A stretch of 64,000 bases of DNA from Bacteroidales bacterium (GTDB lineage: Bacteria > Bacteroidota > Bacteroidia > Bacteroidales > JAQUTK01). The notes beneath the pieces were generated by a model. It was given only the letters and a program-made list of their open reading frames with translations, made no database searches and was not told where the DNA came from. The position numbers and the translations under genes are program-made. Location: assembly GCA_028709785.1 (NCBI GenBank), contig JAQUTK010000011.1:33658-97657 (forward strand), given 5' to 3'. Shown in pieces: positions 9,360 to 19,920 of the stretch; the stretch's first letter is position 1, and every line of letters begins with the position of its first letter.

Positions 9360-11297
9360 TTATTTTCTTTTCCCCCGCTGTGTTTGTTGTTTGCGCAAAG
9401 CCTCCTGTTGTTGTTTTTGAGCTTCCATCAAACGGTTCATAAACCCGTTTGTCTTTCTTGGACGTTTCTTGTTCTCTTCCAGTTTGGCCAGCAGCTTCTC
9501 TTCATTAATGAAATAGCGGAAGACTAATGTCTGACCGATAGAGATCAACGATGATAACAGGTAGTAATAGCAAAGTCCGGATGAATATTGATTAAAGAAC
9601 ACCAGGAAAGTGACCGGCATCAGGTACATCATCCATTTCATACCCGGCATCTGCTGTTGTCCGGTGTTGCTCATATCCATGTTAAACTTCGTATAGATAA
9701 TATTTACGATAGTCATAAGCAAGCAGAACAGGCTGATATGGTTTCCGTACAAATAACTGACCAGAGGGATGTTTCCTTTCCACGTTAAAATGGCATCGTA
9801 CGTCGAAAGATCCTGTGCCCAAAGGAAAGGTTCCTGACGAAGTTCAATAGCCGAAGGGAAGAACATAAACAAAGCAATGAGAATGGGCATCTGAAGTAGC
9901 ATCGGCAGACATCCGCTCATCGGACTTGCTCCCGCACGACTATACAGTTCCATCGTTGCTTTTTGTCTCTCCATCGCTTTGTCTTCACCTTTCAATCGTT
10001 CGTTGATTTCTTCCACCTGCGGACGAAGCACGCGCATTTTTGCGCTTGACATATATGATTTATAGGTCAGCGGGAAGAGAATCATTTTGATGATCAATGT
10101 CAACAAAAAGATAATGATACCAAAGCTACTGATATATTTGCCCAGAAAGTCAAACAAAGGAATCACCATGATCTTGTTGAACCAACGGAAGATGATGTTA
10201 CCCAGCGGAACCAACCGCTGAATCTCCAGTTTGTCTTCGCTGGCAACTCCCTTGTCGTATCTGCCTAAAGTCGGATAATGATTGGGGCCCAGATAGATGC
10301 GGAAGTCATTGGACAGTTTACCTTGCGGATCAAAGGCAGCCGTCATCTTGGATGAAAAACTGCTCAAGTAAGGTGAAGTTTCATCCGTGATGACTTTAGA
10401 TGCGATATCAGCGGATAGGAATGGTTCTTCCGCAATCAGGATCGTAGAGAAAAACTGATCCTTATAGGCAATCCACTTTGTCTTGCTACGCAGCTCTTTT
10501 GAATCATCTTTCGATTCACTCAAGTTTTCGACATCATCGGCGGCATACTTGTAATATAAGCCGACATATCTCTTCTCAAACGTACGCCCTTTTTCCTGTT
10601 GACGCAATTTTGAGTTCCACTCAATATCCACAGAGTTCACTCCCGGTGACAATATGGAGGCCATGTTGTTGGTCTGGATGGAGAAGCGAATCATGTATTC
10701 CTTTGGATATATCGTGTACACATGATCAATATAGCTGTCAGTACCTGCGATCAGGCGCATTGTAAGCTGTGTAGAATCAGCATTTGAGACAATAGGAAGC
10801 GACTCAAAAAAGAAATTGGATGTATTGATTATCCGGTTGTCGGCAGTCACATAGGTTGCGTTGAATGACGACTCTTCTCCATCAAACAAGATCAATGGCA
10901 GAGAATCATGTGTTTGGTAATTCTTTAACTGAGCAGTGCGGATGCGTCCACCTTTTGTGCTGACAGAAAGCTTAAGTACTTCGTTTTCCAGATTGGTTAT
11001 GGTATCGGTGCCAATAGCAGCCTTTCCGAATGCACCAAAAAGTCTGGTGAGCTCTTTTGCTTTCAATGAGTCTGAAGAAATCGTATCCAGCATTTGCTGG
11101 ATCGAACTGTTGGTACTTTTATCTATGTTTCGAGCATCAACAGCATTGTTGATTTGTTCGGTCAGTTCAGTCTGTTTGATCGAATCCTGATAACGTTGTC
11201 TTGCAGCTATCTGTTCGGGAGTTGGTTGGTTAATCCATGCCATTGCGGCTAGAACAACGGCCAATAATGAAAAACCGATTAGCGTGTTTTTATCCAT
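9360..11297 (-). CDS. yidC: Membrane protein insertase YidC
   Basis: 645 residues, typical of the long YidC form of Gram-negative bacteria. An N-terminal membrane anchor (MDKNTLIGFSLLAVVLAAMAW) is followed by a large periplasmic beta-supersandwich domain (about residues 60-360), then the conserved five-helix core with LTLIIKMILFPLTYKSYMSS and the MPILIALFMFF segment. The C-terminal tail is rich in Lys, Arg and Gln, suited to ribosome contact. It inserts inner-membrane proteins alone or with SecYEG. It lies 27 bases after pyrG and 34 before lepA. Confidence 0.97.
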   Translation of the reverse strand: MDKNTLIGFSLLAVVLAAMAWINQPTPEQIAARQRYQDSIKQTELTEQINNAVDARNIDKSTNSSIQQMLDTISSDSLKAKELTRLFGAFGKAAIGTDTITNLENEVLKLSVSTKGGRIRTAQLKNYQTHDSLPLILFDGEESSFNATYVTADNRIINTSNFFFESLPIVSNADSTQLTMRLIAGTDSYIDHVYTIYPKEYMIRFSIQTNNMASILSPGVNSVDIEWNSKLRQQEKGRTFEKRYVGLYYKYAADDVENLSESKDDSKELRSKTKWIAYKDQFFSTILIAEEPFLSADIASKVITDETSPYLSSFSSKMTAAFDPQGKLSNDFRIYLGPNHYPTLGRYDKGVASEDKLEIQRLVPLGNIIFRWFNKIMVIPLFDFLGKYISSFGIIIFLLTLIIKMILFPLTYKSYMSSAKMRVLRPQVEEINERLKGEDKAMERQKATMELYSRAGASPMSGCLPMLLQMPILIALFMFFPSAIELRQEPFLWAQDLSTYDAILTWKGNIPLVSYLYGNHISLFCLLMTIVNIIYTKFNMDMSNTGQQQMPGMKWMMYLMPVTFLVFFNQYSSGLCYYYLLSSLISIGQTLVFRYFINEEKLLAKLEENKKRPRKTNGFMNRLMEAQKQQQEALRKQQTQRGKRK

Positions 11298-11324
11298 TAA
11301 TAGTCAATATTTATTGATGAGAAA

Positions 11325-12959
<1,635 letters not shown>

Positions 12960-12982
12960 TTAAACATCGCTATTTGAAACCG

Positions 12983-12990
12983 CAAAAATA
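12983..12990 (-). promoter_or_regulatory. -7 box of pyrG operon
   Basis: Minus strand TATTTTTG, a TAnnTTTG match, 41 bases before the GTG start. The intergenic region 12942-13089 is a divergent promoter region. Confidence 0.5.
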
Positions 12991-13064
12991 CGAATAAAAT
13001 ATGAATGCTTCCCATGATTCCAGATTTAAAAAGCAGTTTGTATCTCTATTTTATTCAAAAGGAT

Positions 13065-13072
13065 TATCTTTG
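13065..13072 (+). promoter_or_regulatory. -7 box of the DUF3078 gene
   Basis: TATCTTTG, an exact TAnnTTTG match 17 bases before the ATG at 13090. A TTTG at 13037-13040 is 24 bases away, longer than the usual spacing. Confidence 0.5.
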
Positions 13073-13089
13073 CGGAAATATATTTTAGA

Positions 13090-14646
13090 ATGAAACGGAT
13101 ATTACAGACACTCTTTGCTTTGTTTTTAACAGGGGCTATGAGTACTTTTGCTCAGGATACGTTGAATTATAAAAATGAATTGCCTCTTTCTTCTCCGGAT
13201 TCAACGGTAGTTGATTCGATACAGTTATTGCAGAAAGAATATGAATCTGCGAAAAACTCTAATGCCTTAAAACCGTTGTTGAATATGATGGCCAATGAGG
13301 TTCTGAGGGAACTTAAGATAGCCCGGGAAGATTCCATTCGTCTCTCTGCTCAAAAACGTCACGAAGATTCCATCAATAATCCGAGAATGCCTTATTATAT
13401 TGCGATGGACAGACGTGCTGACTCTTTGATCTCGATAGCAAGACAGATTTTTGAAGTGCCCGCAGACTCTCTTTTGGACGATACATCTTTTAATCCTGAC
13501 ACCATTATTTTCAATGAGCTTTTTTATCCGATCGTTGTCATGAAAGACTTTGTCTACGACGGAAAGAAGCTGGCTAATTTTCATGATACGTTTAAGGTAA
13601 AAGTACCGTCATTCTCTCTCCCGATGCCGCCCAATTCGTTAGCATATACCTATAAGGACTCTTTGGCTCAGTCTGCTCTGCGCTATTTGATTTTGAATCA
13701 TCCGGAACTGATCAGCTACACAGAGGAAATGCTTACAAAAGGGGCAATCAAGACGGAAGTACTTCCGACAAAGCCTACTTTGGCTGATCTCAGCAATTTA
13801 CCTCCGGCGGTGGTAACGGCCGACAAAGTGTCTTTAAAGATGAAAAAGCCAAGTTACTGGAATACCAAGGGAAAACTGAATCTAAACTTTTCACAGGCCT
13901 ATCTGAGTGATAACTGGGGAGGAGATAATAATGTAGCTCTCTACCCTGATTTGAGACTGGATGCAAATTACAATGACTTAAAGAGAATTACCTGGGAAAA
14001 TTACTTGACATATTATTTGGGATTTACTACTTTACCTGAAAAAGTCAATGGACGTTCGTATCAGATTGCTCCTGATGAGTTGAGATTAAATTCTCAGTTA
14101 GGACTAAAAGCGATCGCCCGATGGAGCTACACCGTTACGGCGACTCTGAAGACACAAACCTTTCAACAATATTCAGGGAAAAACGTTGTTAAAGCTTTCC
14201 TTTCTCCCGGATACTTTGATTTAAGTGTGGGTATGCGATATCGTTATCAAAACAAACCCGGCACCTTTACAATTACTTTCAATATAGACCCGTTGGTTTA
14301 CGCTAATAGGTTTGTTATGGATACGGCAAAAGTTGATCAAAAAAGATATGGCATCCGGGCTGATCGAAAAAGTAAAGAGACGGTAAATGGATTGAAGATT
14401 ACATCGGATATAAATTGGCAGATTGTAAAAAATATCTCTTACGTAGGTCGATTCTTATATAGATCTCCTTATGATGAAACGTATATGGAGTTGTATAATA
14501 CGTTTACCTTTAGAGTAACAAGTAGCTTTTCGCCTGTGCTCAAAATTAATCTTATATATAATGATGCTCGCAAAAGACAGCCGGGAGAGAATTCCTATTT
14601 GCAATATCAGGAGACACTTGGCTTCGGATTTAATTTCTGGTGGTAA
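13090..14646 (+). CDS. DUF3078 outer-membrane beta-barrel protein
   Basis: 518 residues with a signal peptide (MKRILQTLFALFLTGAMSTFAQ). The region to about residue 250 is soluble and Ser/Asp-rich; from KGKLNLNFSQAYLSDNWGGD onward the sequence alternates polar and aromatic residues as in a beta barrel, and it ends in FGFNFWW, an aromatic C terminus typical of Bam-assembled proteins. The NWGGDN segment is characteristic of the DUF3078 family of Bacteroidetes. The function is not known; it is probably a general outer-membrane component. It is transcribed alone, divergent from pyrG. Confidence 0.8.
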   Translation: MKRILQTLFALFLTGAMSTFAQDTLNYKNELPLSSPDSTVVDSIQLLQKEYESAKNSNALKPLLNMMANEVLRELKIAREDSIRLSAQKRHEDSINNPRMPYYIAMDRRADSLISIARQIFEVPADSLLDDTSFNPDTIIFNELFYPIVVMKDFVYDGKKLANFHDTFKVKVPSFSLPMPPNSLAYTYKDSLAQSALRYLILNHPELISYTEEMLTKGAIKTEVLPTKPTLADLSNLPPAVVTADKVSLKMKKPSYWNTKGKLNLNFSQAYLSDNWGGDNNVALYPDLRLDANYNDLKRITWENYLTYYLGFTTLPEKVNGRSYQIAPDELRLNSQLGLKAIARWSYTVTATLKTQTFQQYSGKNVVKAFLSPGYFDLSVGMRYRYQNKPGTFTITFNIDPLVYANRFVMDTAKVDQKRYGIRADRKSKETVNGLKITSDINWQIVKNISYVGRFLYRSPYDETYMELYNTFTFRVTSSFSPVLKINLIYNDARKRQPGENSYLQYQETLGFGFNFWW

Positions 14647-14710
14647 GGCTGTTGCTCTCTGACTGCTCCTTCACAAAAGCATTCGGGCGTTAAAAAAGTA
14701 AGCGCATCGC

Positions 14711-14739
14711 TTGCTTTCATGGAAAAAATGCTACCTTTG
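14711..14739 (+). promoter_or_regulatory. Promoter of tRNA-Arg
   Basis: TACCTTTG at 14732-14739 matches the TAnnTTTG -7 box, with TTGC at 14711-14714 as the -33 element, 17 bases apart. It lies 22 bases before the tRNA. Confidence 0.65.
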
Positions 14740-14761
14740 TGGCCGTAAAACAGTTTGTAAT

Positions 14762-14833
14762 GCACCTATAGTTCAATGGATAGAATATCGGATTCCGGTT
14801 CCGACGATTGGGGTTCGAGTCCCCATAGGTGTA
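14762..14833 (+). tRNA. tRNA-Arg (anticodon CCG)
   Basis: A complete cloverleaf is visible: acceptor GCACCTA pairing with TAGGTGT (one G-U pair at the end), anticodon stem TCGGA/TCCGA with loop TTCCGGT, so the anticodon is CCG, reading the Arg codon CGG. The T arm is TGGGG TTCGAGT CCCCA. The discriminator base is A at 14833 and CCA is not encoded. Confidence 0.95.
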
Positions 14834-14955
14834 CAAAGCTCGGCGTTTATCTCCCATACACATTGTTCATAAGTTTTCAGAACGGAAGATGACAACCGTC
14901 CGGTGTCTCGTCTGTGTTTCGTTGGATAGAAGTAAAATACGATAGAACAAGGCAA

Positions 14956-14995
14956 AATAGTCCACAAAATAAAACTTTGTGGACTATTCTTTTTT
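14956..14995 (+). terminator. Terminator downstream of tRNA-Arg
   Basis: Perfect 13-base stem, AATAGTCCACAAA at 14956-14968 and its complement at 14976-14988, then C and six T. It lies between the tRNA and the convergent DUF1566 gene. Confidence 0.85.
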
Positions 14996-15044
14996 ATCGA
15001 ATTTCTGCATCTCATCGGCTCATCCAATAAAGAACGGGTGAGTC

Positions 15045-16415
15045 CTAAAAGGCCCGAACTGCTCTAACATTCCATGAGCTTGTTTTATAGGGACTACCAG
15101 AAGCTTGTGAGCCTGAGGAAAATGATTGAGTCCAAGCATCCCTATCACTCTTCTCTGAAGAACTCCAATAAATGGGTGCATAGGTCACAAAAGCATGACC
15201 TCCGTTCGCAAGCAGTGTGGCTTCAATAATGTTTTTCTGGACATACATTTGATTTAATTCATCTTTTGATGGCAAGAACCAATCTGAGTAACCTGAGAAA
15301 GAATAATTATCACAAACTTTTGCGGCATATGACCCCTCACCTTGTACTCTAACAATCGCTGCGGTGTTAGTTTGACCGGTTCCAATTTCTGTTCCTGTGG
15401 CTCCGGTAGATATAGAACTGCCATTATTCCACTTTATCCCGTCTTCTTGGTCTTCTTTTGCACAGACCAAACCGTGTTGTTCACCTTCTACATAGCCCGG
15501 ATCATTCGGTTGAAAAAGATAAAAAATGACACCGCCAAATGCATAATCACCAACAGTATAGATTCTGACTTCTATTTCCTGACTATATGAAATTCCTGCA
15601 TTATTAACCACATAAGTTTTAATATAATAGGTCTTTCCAGATGAAATTCCTTTCGTAAGTGTACCTGAAAACGAGCCTGTTCCATCTTTACAAACAAGTG
15701 TATAATCAGCAACAGTAGGATTAGGACTTTCAGAATAGCAAAACCCTTTTTCTATTATTGTTCCTCCTCCTGATATAACAAGGCTATTGCAGAGAATGCT
15801 ATTTGAAGAAATAACATCTATTTTTGGCTTAATTACTTCTGCTGGTTGATTGGTTAAATAATTATCTTTCCATACAGGAACCCCATTTTCCAGCATCAAC
15901 ACTTTCCCGTCTAGTGAAGGCGCGATGGTATTCCATTGAGTCCCATCCCAGTATTTCATTTCTCCTACCGTTGTACCATCAGGACAAGTACCGGTATTGC
16001 CAGAGGCATTACCTGCCGATTTGGCATATAGCGCATATGGAACACTTAACAACTTACTGGAACTAAGAAGAGAATAACTCGTACCCCCGCTCAAGTCGTA
16101 ACTGGTACTTATATTGACATTACCATTCTCCCATTTGATACCGGAAAAAGTGCCGGATATTACATTACCTCCACCAATTTCCAAAGTCAGCAGTCCGTTT
16201 TCGTTTGTGGTAACATGGTGCGACTCACTGTAGATCACAGTGGGAAGAAATGACCCCTGTGTAATAGAAACCAATACACCTATTAATTGATTCTTGATTA
16301 ATTCTCCACTTTCGTCGCGAACCACAGCCTGATAACTCATTTTCTCGGGCACTTGTGCTAACAGACAAGATACTATTGACAGGAAAAACAACAATAAGAT
16401 TGATGCTCGTTTCAT
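15045..16415 (-). CDS. Secreted DUF1566-domain protein with Fn3-like region
   Basis: 456 residues with a signal peptide (LLLFFLSIVSCLLAQ). The N-terminal segment PEKMSYQAVVRDESGELI belongs to a common Bacteroidetes secreted-protein domain. The middle (about 185-285) resembles a fibronectin-type or Ig-like module with the repeated wording GFCYSESPNPTV and TYYIKTYVVNNAG. The C-terminal part (GGVIFYL ... WFLPSKDELNQMY ... YWSSSE ... WNVRAVRAF) is a DUF1566/Fib-succ-major-like lectin-fold domain. No type IX sorting domain is on this protein. It follows the small sorted protein by 6 bases, so the two are co-transcribed. Probably surface-exposed and involved in adhesion or matrix binding, by inference only. 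Confidence 0.75.
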   Translation of the reverse strand: MKRASILLLFFLSIVSCLLAQVPEKMSYQAVVRDESGELIKNQLIGVLVSITQGSFLPTVIYSESHHVTTNENGLLTLEIGGGNVISGTFSGIKWENGNVNISTSYDLSGGTSYSLLSSSKLLSVPYALYAKSAGNASGNTGTCPDGTTVGEMKYWDGTQWNTIAPSLDGKVLMLENGVPVWKDNYLTNQPAEVIKPKIDVISSNSILCNSLVISGGGTIIEKGFCYSESPNPTVADYTLVCKDGTGSFSGTLTKGISSGKTYYIKTYVVNNAGISYSQEIEVRIYTVGDYAFGGVIFYLFQPNDPGYVEGEQHGLVCAKEDQEDGIKWNNGSSISTGATGTEIGTGQTNTAAIVRVQGEGSYAAKVCDNYSFSGYSDWFLPSKDELNQMYVQKNIIEATLLANGGHAFVTYAPIYWSSSEKSDRDAWTQSFSSGSQASGSPYKTSSWNVRAVRAF

Positions 16416-16421
16416 ATTCTT

Positions 16422-16910
16422 TTAGTTTTTGATGATTTTAAATGTTTTTACTACCGTATTCTTCTTGAGAATCTTCACAAAGTAAGTTGCAGGGACAAAA
16501 TTGCTCATATTTATACTTGTCACATTACTTACAAGCACTTTGTGAAGCAAGAGCTTTCCCTTCGCGTCGAATAATTGAAAGTTTAAGGTTGAAAGTTCCA
16601 TATTGTCTGAAGAAAGATGTAATATATTTTTAACAGGATTTGGATAAGCAGAAATAGTCAGCTTAATACTCTCAGCCTCATCAATCGATGAGATCACCGA
16701 TATTTCATAAGGCTGTTGTACACCTTCAGATACAGAACCATTCGTGCCATTTAATTTTTGGGTTCCGATTTGTCCAATGGAATAGCAGACTGAGCCACCA
16801 CTACCTATAGCTTTACCACCTGATGCTATAATCGTTTTCTGTGCTTGTAATCCTGTTATCCCAAGCCAGAGTAAAAGAAGCACACTTAATCTCAATTGTT
16901 TGTATTGCAT
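16422..16910 (-). CDS. Small type IX-secreted protein (T9SS type A sorting domain)
   Basis: 162 residues from the ATG at 16910 (MQYKQLRLSVLLLLWLG), which opens a signal peptide ending LQAQ; an upstream in-frame start at 16958 would put a hydrophilic extension before it. Residues about 20-70 are Gly/Ser-rich (ASGGKAIGSGGSVCYSIGQI ... VSEGVQQPYEI), a module common in gliding-bacteria surface proteins. The last 80 residues are a type A C-terminal domain: ISAYPNPVKNILHL, FDAKGKLLLHK and ATYFVKILKKNTVVKTFKI. Such domains direct export by the type IX system and attachment to A-LPS. The secretion machinery itself is not in the window. Confidence 0.8.
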   Translation of the reverse strand: MQYKQLRLSVLLLLWLGITGLQAQKTIIASGGKAIGSGGSVCYSIGQIGTQKLNGTNGSVSEGVQQPYEISVISSIDEAESIKLTISAYPNPVKNILHLSSDNMELSTLNFQLFDAKGKLLLHKVLVSNVTSINMSNFVPATYFVKILKKNTVVKTFKIIKN

Positions 16911-17047
16911 ATACGACCTATATATATTTCTACTCAAGAAACTACAATTCGAACTCAACTACAGAAAACTCATATGTAGCTAAAACACATTGCGAAAGTA
17001 ATATAAATATTTTAAAATATAAGAAATAAGAGAGATGTTTGCAGATA

Positions 17048-18832
17048 CTATGAATAAAAAAAGAAATCCATCTTCTTCTTTCTCTCTGTCAGCCAGTTGG
17101 AATTATCAAAGAGCGCCGGGGAGAATCCTCTTTTTGAAGATTTTGACGGCTCGATTGGTACATAGCGGCCATTGGTCAGATTGAAGGCGAAGGTCGCTTC
17201 ACCACATTTGCCCAGGTTTCTGAACTTTACCTTTTGTACATGAATCGTACATTGATTGGTGTCGTTGTCGCGCACCACCGCAAATCCAAAATCTGTTTTG
17301 TTGAAGAAGTTCGCCGAACCGTTGATGGTGTATAAGTCCGGCACCGCAAACTTCTTGGTCACAGGGTCTTTCTCTATCTTACGGGGATGCGCCACCAGTA
17401 CGACCAGTGTGTCTGTGCTGATGGCAAAGTTCGTCAGTTTGTCCAGAAAGCGGCTGATGTATGTTGTCTCCTTTTCTCCGTTCTTAAATTGATGTTCCAA
17501 TCGGTTGTAAGGGTCAATGACCAACATCTTGATCCCATTTCTGCGTACCAGTTCGCGTGCTTTGGATATGATGTTATCCACGCGATATCCCTCTTTGGGG
17601 CCGATAGAAAATACATTCTCCTTCAAAAAGTCACATACTTCGCTGTATTCGTCCATCGAGGTGATCCCTTTTTTAAAGATCTTTCCCGTCAGCTTCTCCG
17701 CCAGTTTTGCATAGTGGCGTTGCACCGGAAGATTTTCCGGACTGAAGTAGGCTGTTTTCCATCCATGCTTCAGGATCATGTTGATGACGATCTGATCCAT
17801 GAACTCCGATTTGCCACTGCCGGGAATACCGGTCACCACACAAAGTCTTCCGGTTTCCAATGTCAGGTAAGGATCCAGGTTGTCATATCCGATGCTCAGA
17901 CCCGGCTGTAGTCCGTTTTCAAAAAGCTCGTACAACTCGTCTTTCACATCCTCCGCAGTTACCACACCCTCCAATGGACACTCCGGTGCCTGTTGCAGAC
18001 AGACCTGCAAACTTTCCACCCCGTACTTTTGCAGGTGTTCATTGGCATCCTTGCAATCCTTGCCGTAGGTCACCACCCGGCACCGCTCTTTACCAAAGCG
18101 TCGTAGCAATTCCTTGCACAGCATCTTTCCCTTCTCATCTGTATCGACGGCGATATAAATGATCTCTTTATTTTCAAAATGCGACTCGACAAAAGGGTTC
18201 AGCCATTCCAGATTATCATTCGCCCCATTGGGTACGCTGATCACGTCGTAGTGTCCGGCAGCCATAAAACTCATGGCATCCGGTTCCCCCTCGGTGAGGA
18301 TGCATTCTTTGGTATCCTTGATGCCGTCGATATTCCAGGGAGTCAGTTTGGCTCCTGCCACCAGAGCAAAATGTTTTTCTGCATCCCGATACTTGGTGTT
18401 TACCAGTTCGTCGTCCACAAAATAATTAAATCCCATACACCTGACTTGCTTTCCGACAGCCGACATGAAATGCATCTCCTCCGAGATCAACATCTTCTGA
18501 AGCACCTCTTGCGGGATGCACCGTTGCTCGACGAAGTAGCGAACCAGTTCGTCGCTCAGCATCGTTTTGTTTGAGTCAAACACCGGTCTGCGAAAATGAG
18601 CAGGAACCTCCGCGTTGCATCTCTTCTCCCGATCCGGCTTTTGTTCACCCGGCTTGAGCGCTCTACCCGCCCAGTTGCAATAGAAACAGCGGAAAGCGCC
18701 GGTGGTTGTATCAATAAACAGTGACTTGTCTCTCTTGTCTTTGCGTCTGTCAGCACACACCGGACAGTGCGCTTTTACCTTTTTGCCCTCTTTGGCCGTT
18801 ACAATCCTGTAACCCTCGTAGTTAAAATCCAT
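17048..18832 (-). CDS. Phage-type primase-helicase (zinc ribbon, TOPRIM, DnaB-like ATPase)
   Basis: 594 residues, the arrangement of phage T7 gp4. A zinc ribbon uses C23, C26, C49 and C52 (HCPVC and FRCFYCNW). A TOPRIM domain follows, with ILTEGEPDAMSF as the catalytic Glu motif and AVDTDEKG as the acidic motif. The C-terminal RecA-like helicase domain shows the Walker A motif VVTGIPGSGKSEF, the Walker B-like MLVIDPYN and a later VVLVAHPRK. It should prime and unwind DNA at a replication fork of a phage or plasmid. It starts 16 bases after the DUF4373 gene, so they form an operon. There is no adjacent polymerase, integrase or structural gene. Confidence 0.85.
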   Translation of the reverse strand: MDFNYEGYRIVTAKEGKKVKAHCPVCADRRKDKRDKSLFIDTTTGAFRCFYCNWAGRALKPGEQKPDREKRCNAEVPAHFRRPVFDSNKTMLSDELVRYFVEQRCIPQEVLQKMLISEEMHFMSAVGKQVRCMGFNYFVDDELVNTKYRDAEKHFALVAGAKLTPWNIDGIKDTKECILTEGEPDAMSFMAAGHYDVISVPNGANDNLEWLNPFVESHFENKEIIYIAVDTDEKGKMLCKELLRRFGKERCRVVTYGKDCKDANEHLQKYGVESLQVCLQQAPECPLEGVVTAEDVKDELYELFENGLQPGLSIGYDNLDPYLTLETGRLCVVTGIPGSGKSEFMDQIVINMILKHGWKTAYFSPENLPVQRHYAKLAEKLTGKIFKKGITSMDEYSEVCDFLKENVFSIGPKEGYRVDNIISKARELVRRNGIKMLVIDPYNRLEHQFKNGEKETTYISRFLDKLTNFAISTDTLVVLVAHPRKIEKDPVTKKFAVPDLYTINGSANFFNKTDFGFAVVRDNDTNQCTIHVQKVKFRNLGKCGEATFAFNLTNGRYVPIEPSKSSKRGFSPALFDNSNWLTERKKKMDFFFYS

Positions 18833-18848
18833 CTTGTTAACGTTCTGA

Positions 18849-19757
18849 TTAGTTGGTCCACTGATTGCATTCCTGATTCCATCTCACACTACAATCGGGT
18901 CGAGGAGGTGCATCGGGAGGAATCACTATGCCAAAACAACTGCGTATACCGGTCTTCGGATCATAGTCTTCATACGGATAAGGATCCTCACTTCGAAGCT
19001 CTTCCCGGAGCCTCTCTTCCAGCCTGAGATGCGTTGTGGTGCCCGGACGGATATAATTGGAGAAGTAGCTCTTCGCATCCCGAAGCGAATAAATATTCTT
19101 TTCAGTGCCCAGCTCCTGGATATGATCTTTAAAACATTGCCCGATCAAGAGCCGATTCTCCTCAAAAACCTCCTTAAGAGCTGATTTTCTGCCCATTAAG
19201 CCAATCCACCGTTTATCTTCAAAAGCCTGATCAATAAAATACTCCCATTGCGATACAGGGAGTTGTTCCGTTTTCTCCTGAATCGTATCCTCACAGACTG
19301 TTGCTGCTTTTTTACCTTCTGAATAAGAAGTTTTTTTATTCTTCTCTACTTTACTCTTTTCTACTCTATTTGCTTCTTCTTCTGAAGGATTAGTATCGCT
19401 GTTATTCAGAGCTTTAGCAGCTGCACCTTTCTTGCCATTTTCCGACGATTTGTTTTTCTTAACATCGTATGGTTCCATTCTTTTGATCAATCCGGGTGAA
19501 TAAAACGAATCTTCCTTCACGATAAACAGATCAAAGTCCGTGACCACTTTCATGAGTTTGGTGCATGAGATCTTTACTTTTCGAGCAAGAGACCGGATGG
19601 CGCTTACGTTGCTGCAATATCCATCTTGCGCACGCAGATGTTCGATCAGCACCCAGTAAGCACCATACATTTCGAGACCACCGTTTTCAATCAGATTCAT
19701 GAGTTTAACATCGCTGAGTGCTAAAAGATCATGCGGAAAGTAGAGCAATTTTTTCAT
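18849..19757 (-). CDS. DUF4373 / Lin1244-like replication protein
   Basis: 302 residues from the ATG at 19757 (MKKLLYFPHDLLALS). A start at 19847 is rejected: that extension overlaps a -7 box (19805-19812) and the 10-bp repeats. The N-terminal about 95 residues (DVKLMNLIENGGLEMYGAYWVLIEHL ... YCSNVSAIRSLARK) match the Lin1244/Lin1753 winged-helix family (DUF4373), found next to phage and plasmid replication genes. The middle is low in complexity (KKNKSSENGKKGAAAKALNN) and likely a linker. The C-terminal part carries helices ending in RLEERLREELRSEDPYPYEDYD. It is directly upstream of the primase-helicase and may be a helicase loader or origin binder; that role is inferred from context. Confidence 0.75.
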   Translation of the reverse strand: MKKLLYFPHDLLALSDVKLMNLIENGGLEMYGAYWVLIEHLRAQDGYCSNVSAIRSLARKVKISCTKLMKVVTDFDLFIVKEDSFYSPGLIKRMEPYDVKKNKSSENGKKGAAAKALNNSDTNPSEEEANRVEKSKVEKNKKTSYSEGKKAATVCEDTIQEKTEQLPVSQWEYFIDQAFEDKRWIGLMGRKSALKEVFEENRLLIGQCFKDHIQELGTEKNIYSLRDAKSYFSNYIRPGTTTHLRLEERLREELRSEDPYPYEDYDPKTGIRSCFGIVIPPDAPPRPDCSVRWNQECNQWTN

Positions 19758-19804
19758 TTGTGTTGTTTTTAGAAAGAGCACTTCATTGTGCTTTTTTTCA
19801 GTTA

Positions 19805-19812
19805 CAAATGTA
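19805..19812 (-). promoter_or_regulatory. -7 box of the DUF4373-primase operon
   Basis: Minus strand TACATTTG, a TAnnTTTG match, 47 bases before the ATG at 19757. The 10-bp repeats at 19838-19860 lie where a -33 element or upstream operator would be. Confidence 0.5.
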
Positions 19813-19837
19813 CAACCCCCGCAAGAGTGAATGAGAG

Positions 19838-19867
19838 TCTTTGACACTCTTTGAAACTCTTGTGGCA
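19838..19867. repeat. 10-bp direct repeats upstream of the replication operon
   Basis: Plus strand reads TCTTTGACAC, TCTTTGAAAC and then TCTTGTGGC in direct succession, a 10-bp period of about two and a half units. On the flank, GCAAGAGTGA (19821-19830) is a partly inverted version of the ACTCTTG sequence. Repeats one helix turn apart in front of replication genes could be iterons or operator half-sites. Confidence 0.5.
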
Positions 19868-19920
19868 GCTAGTGGATGATAAATAAGATAATAATAGATG
19901 TTTTAACAGAAAAGACCGGA

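Noticed and set aside
14773..15027. Minus-strand open frame containing TPMGTRTPI
   Set aside because: It is antisense to tRNA-Arg and the terminator; such frames, with GTRTP-type strings, arise from the T-arm of tRNA genes and are not coding.
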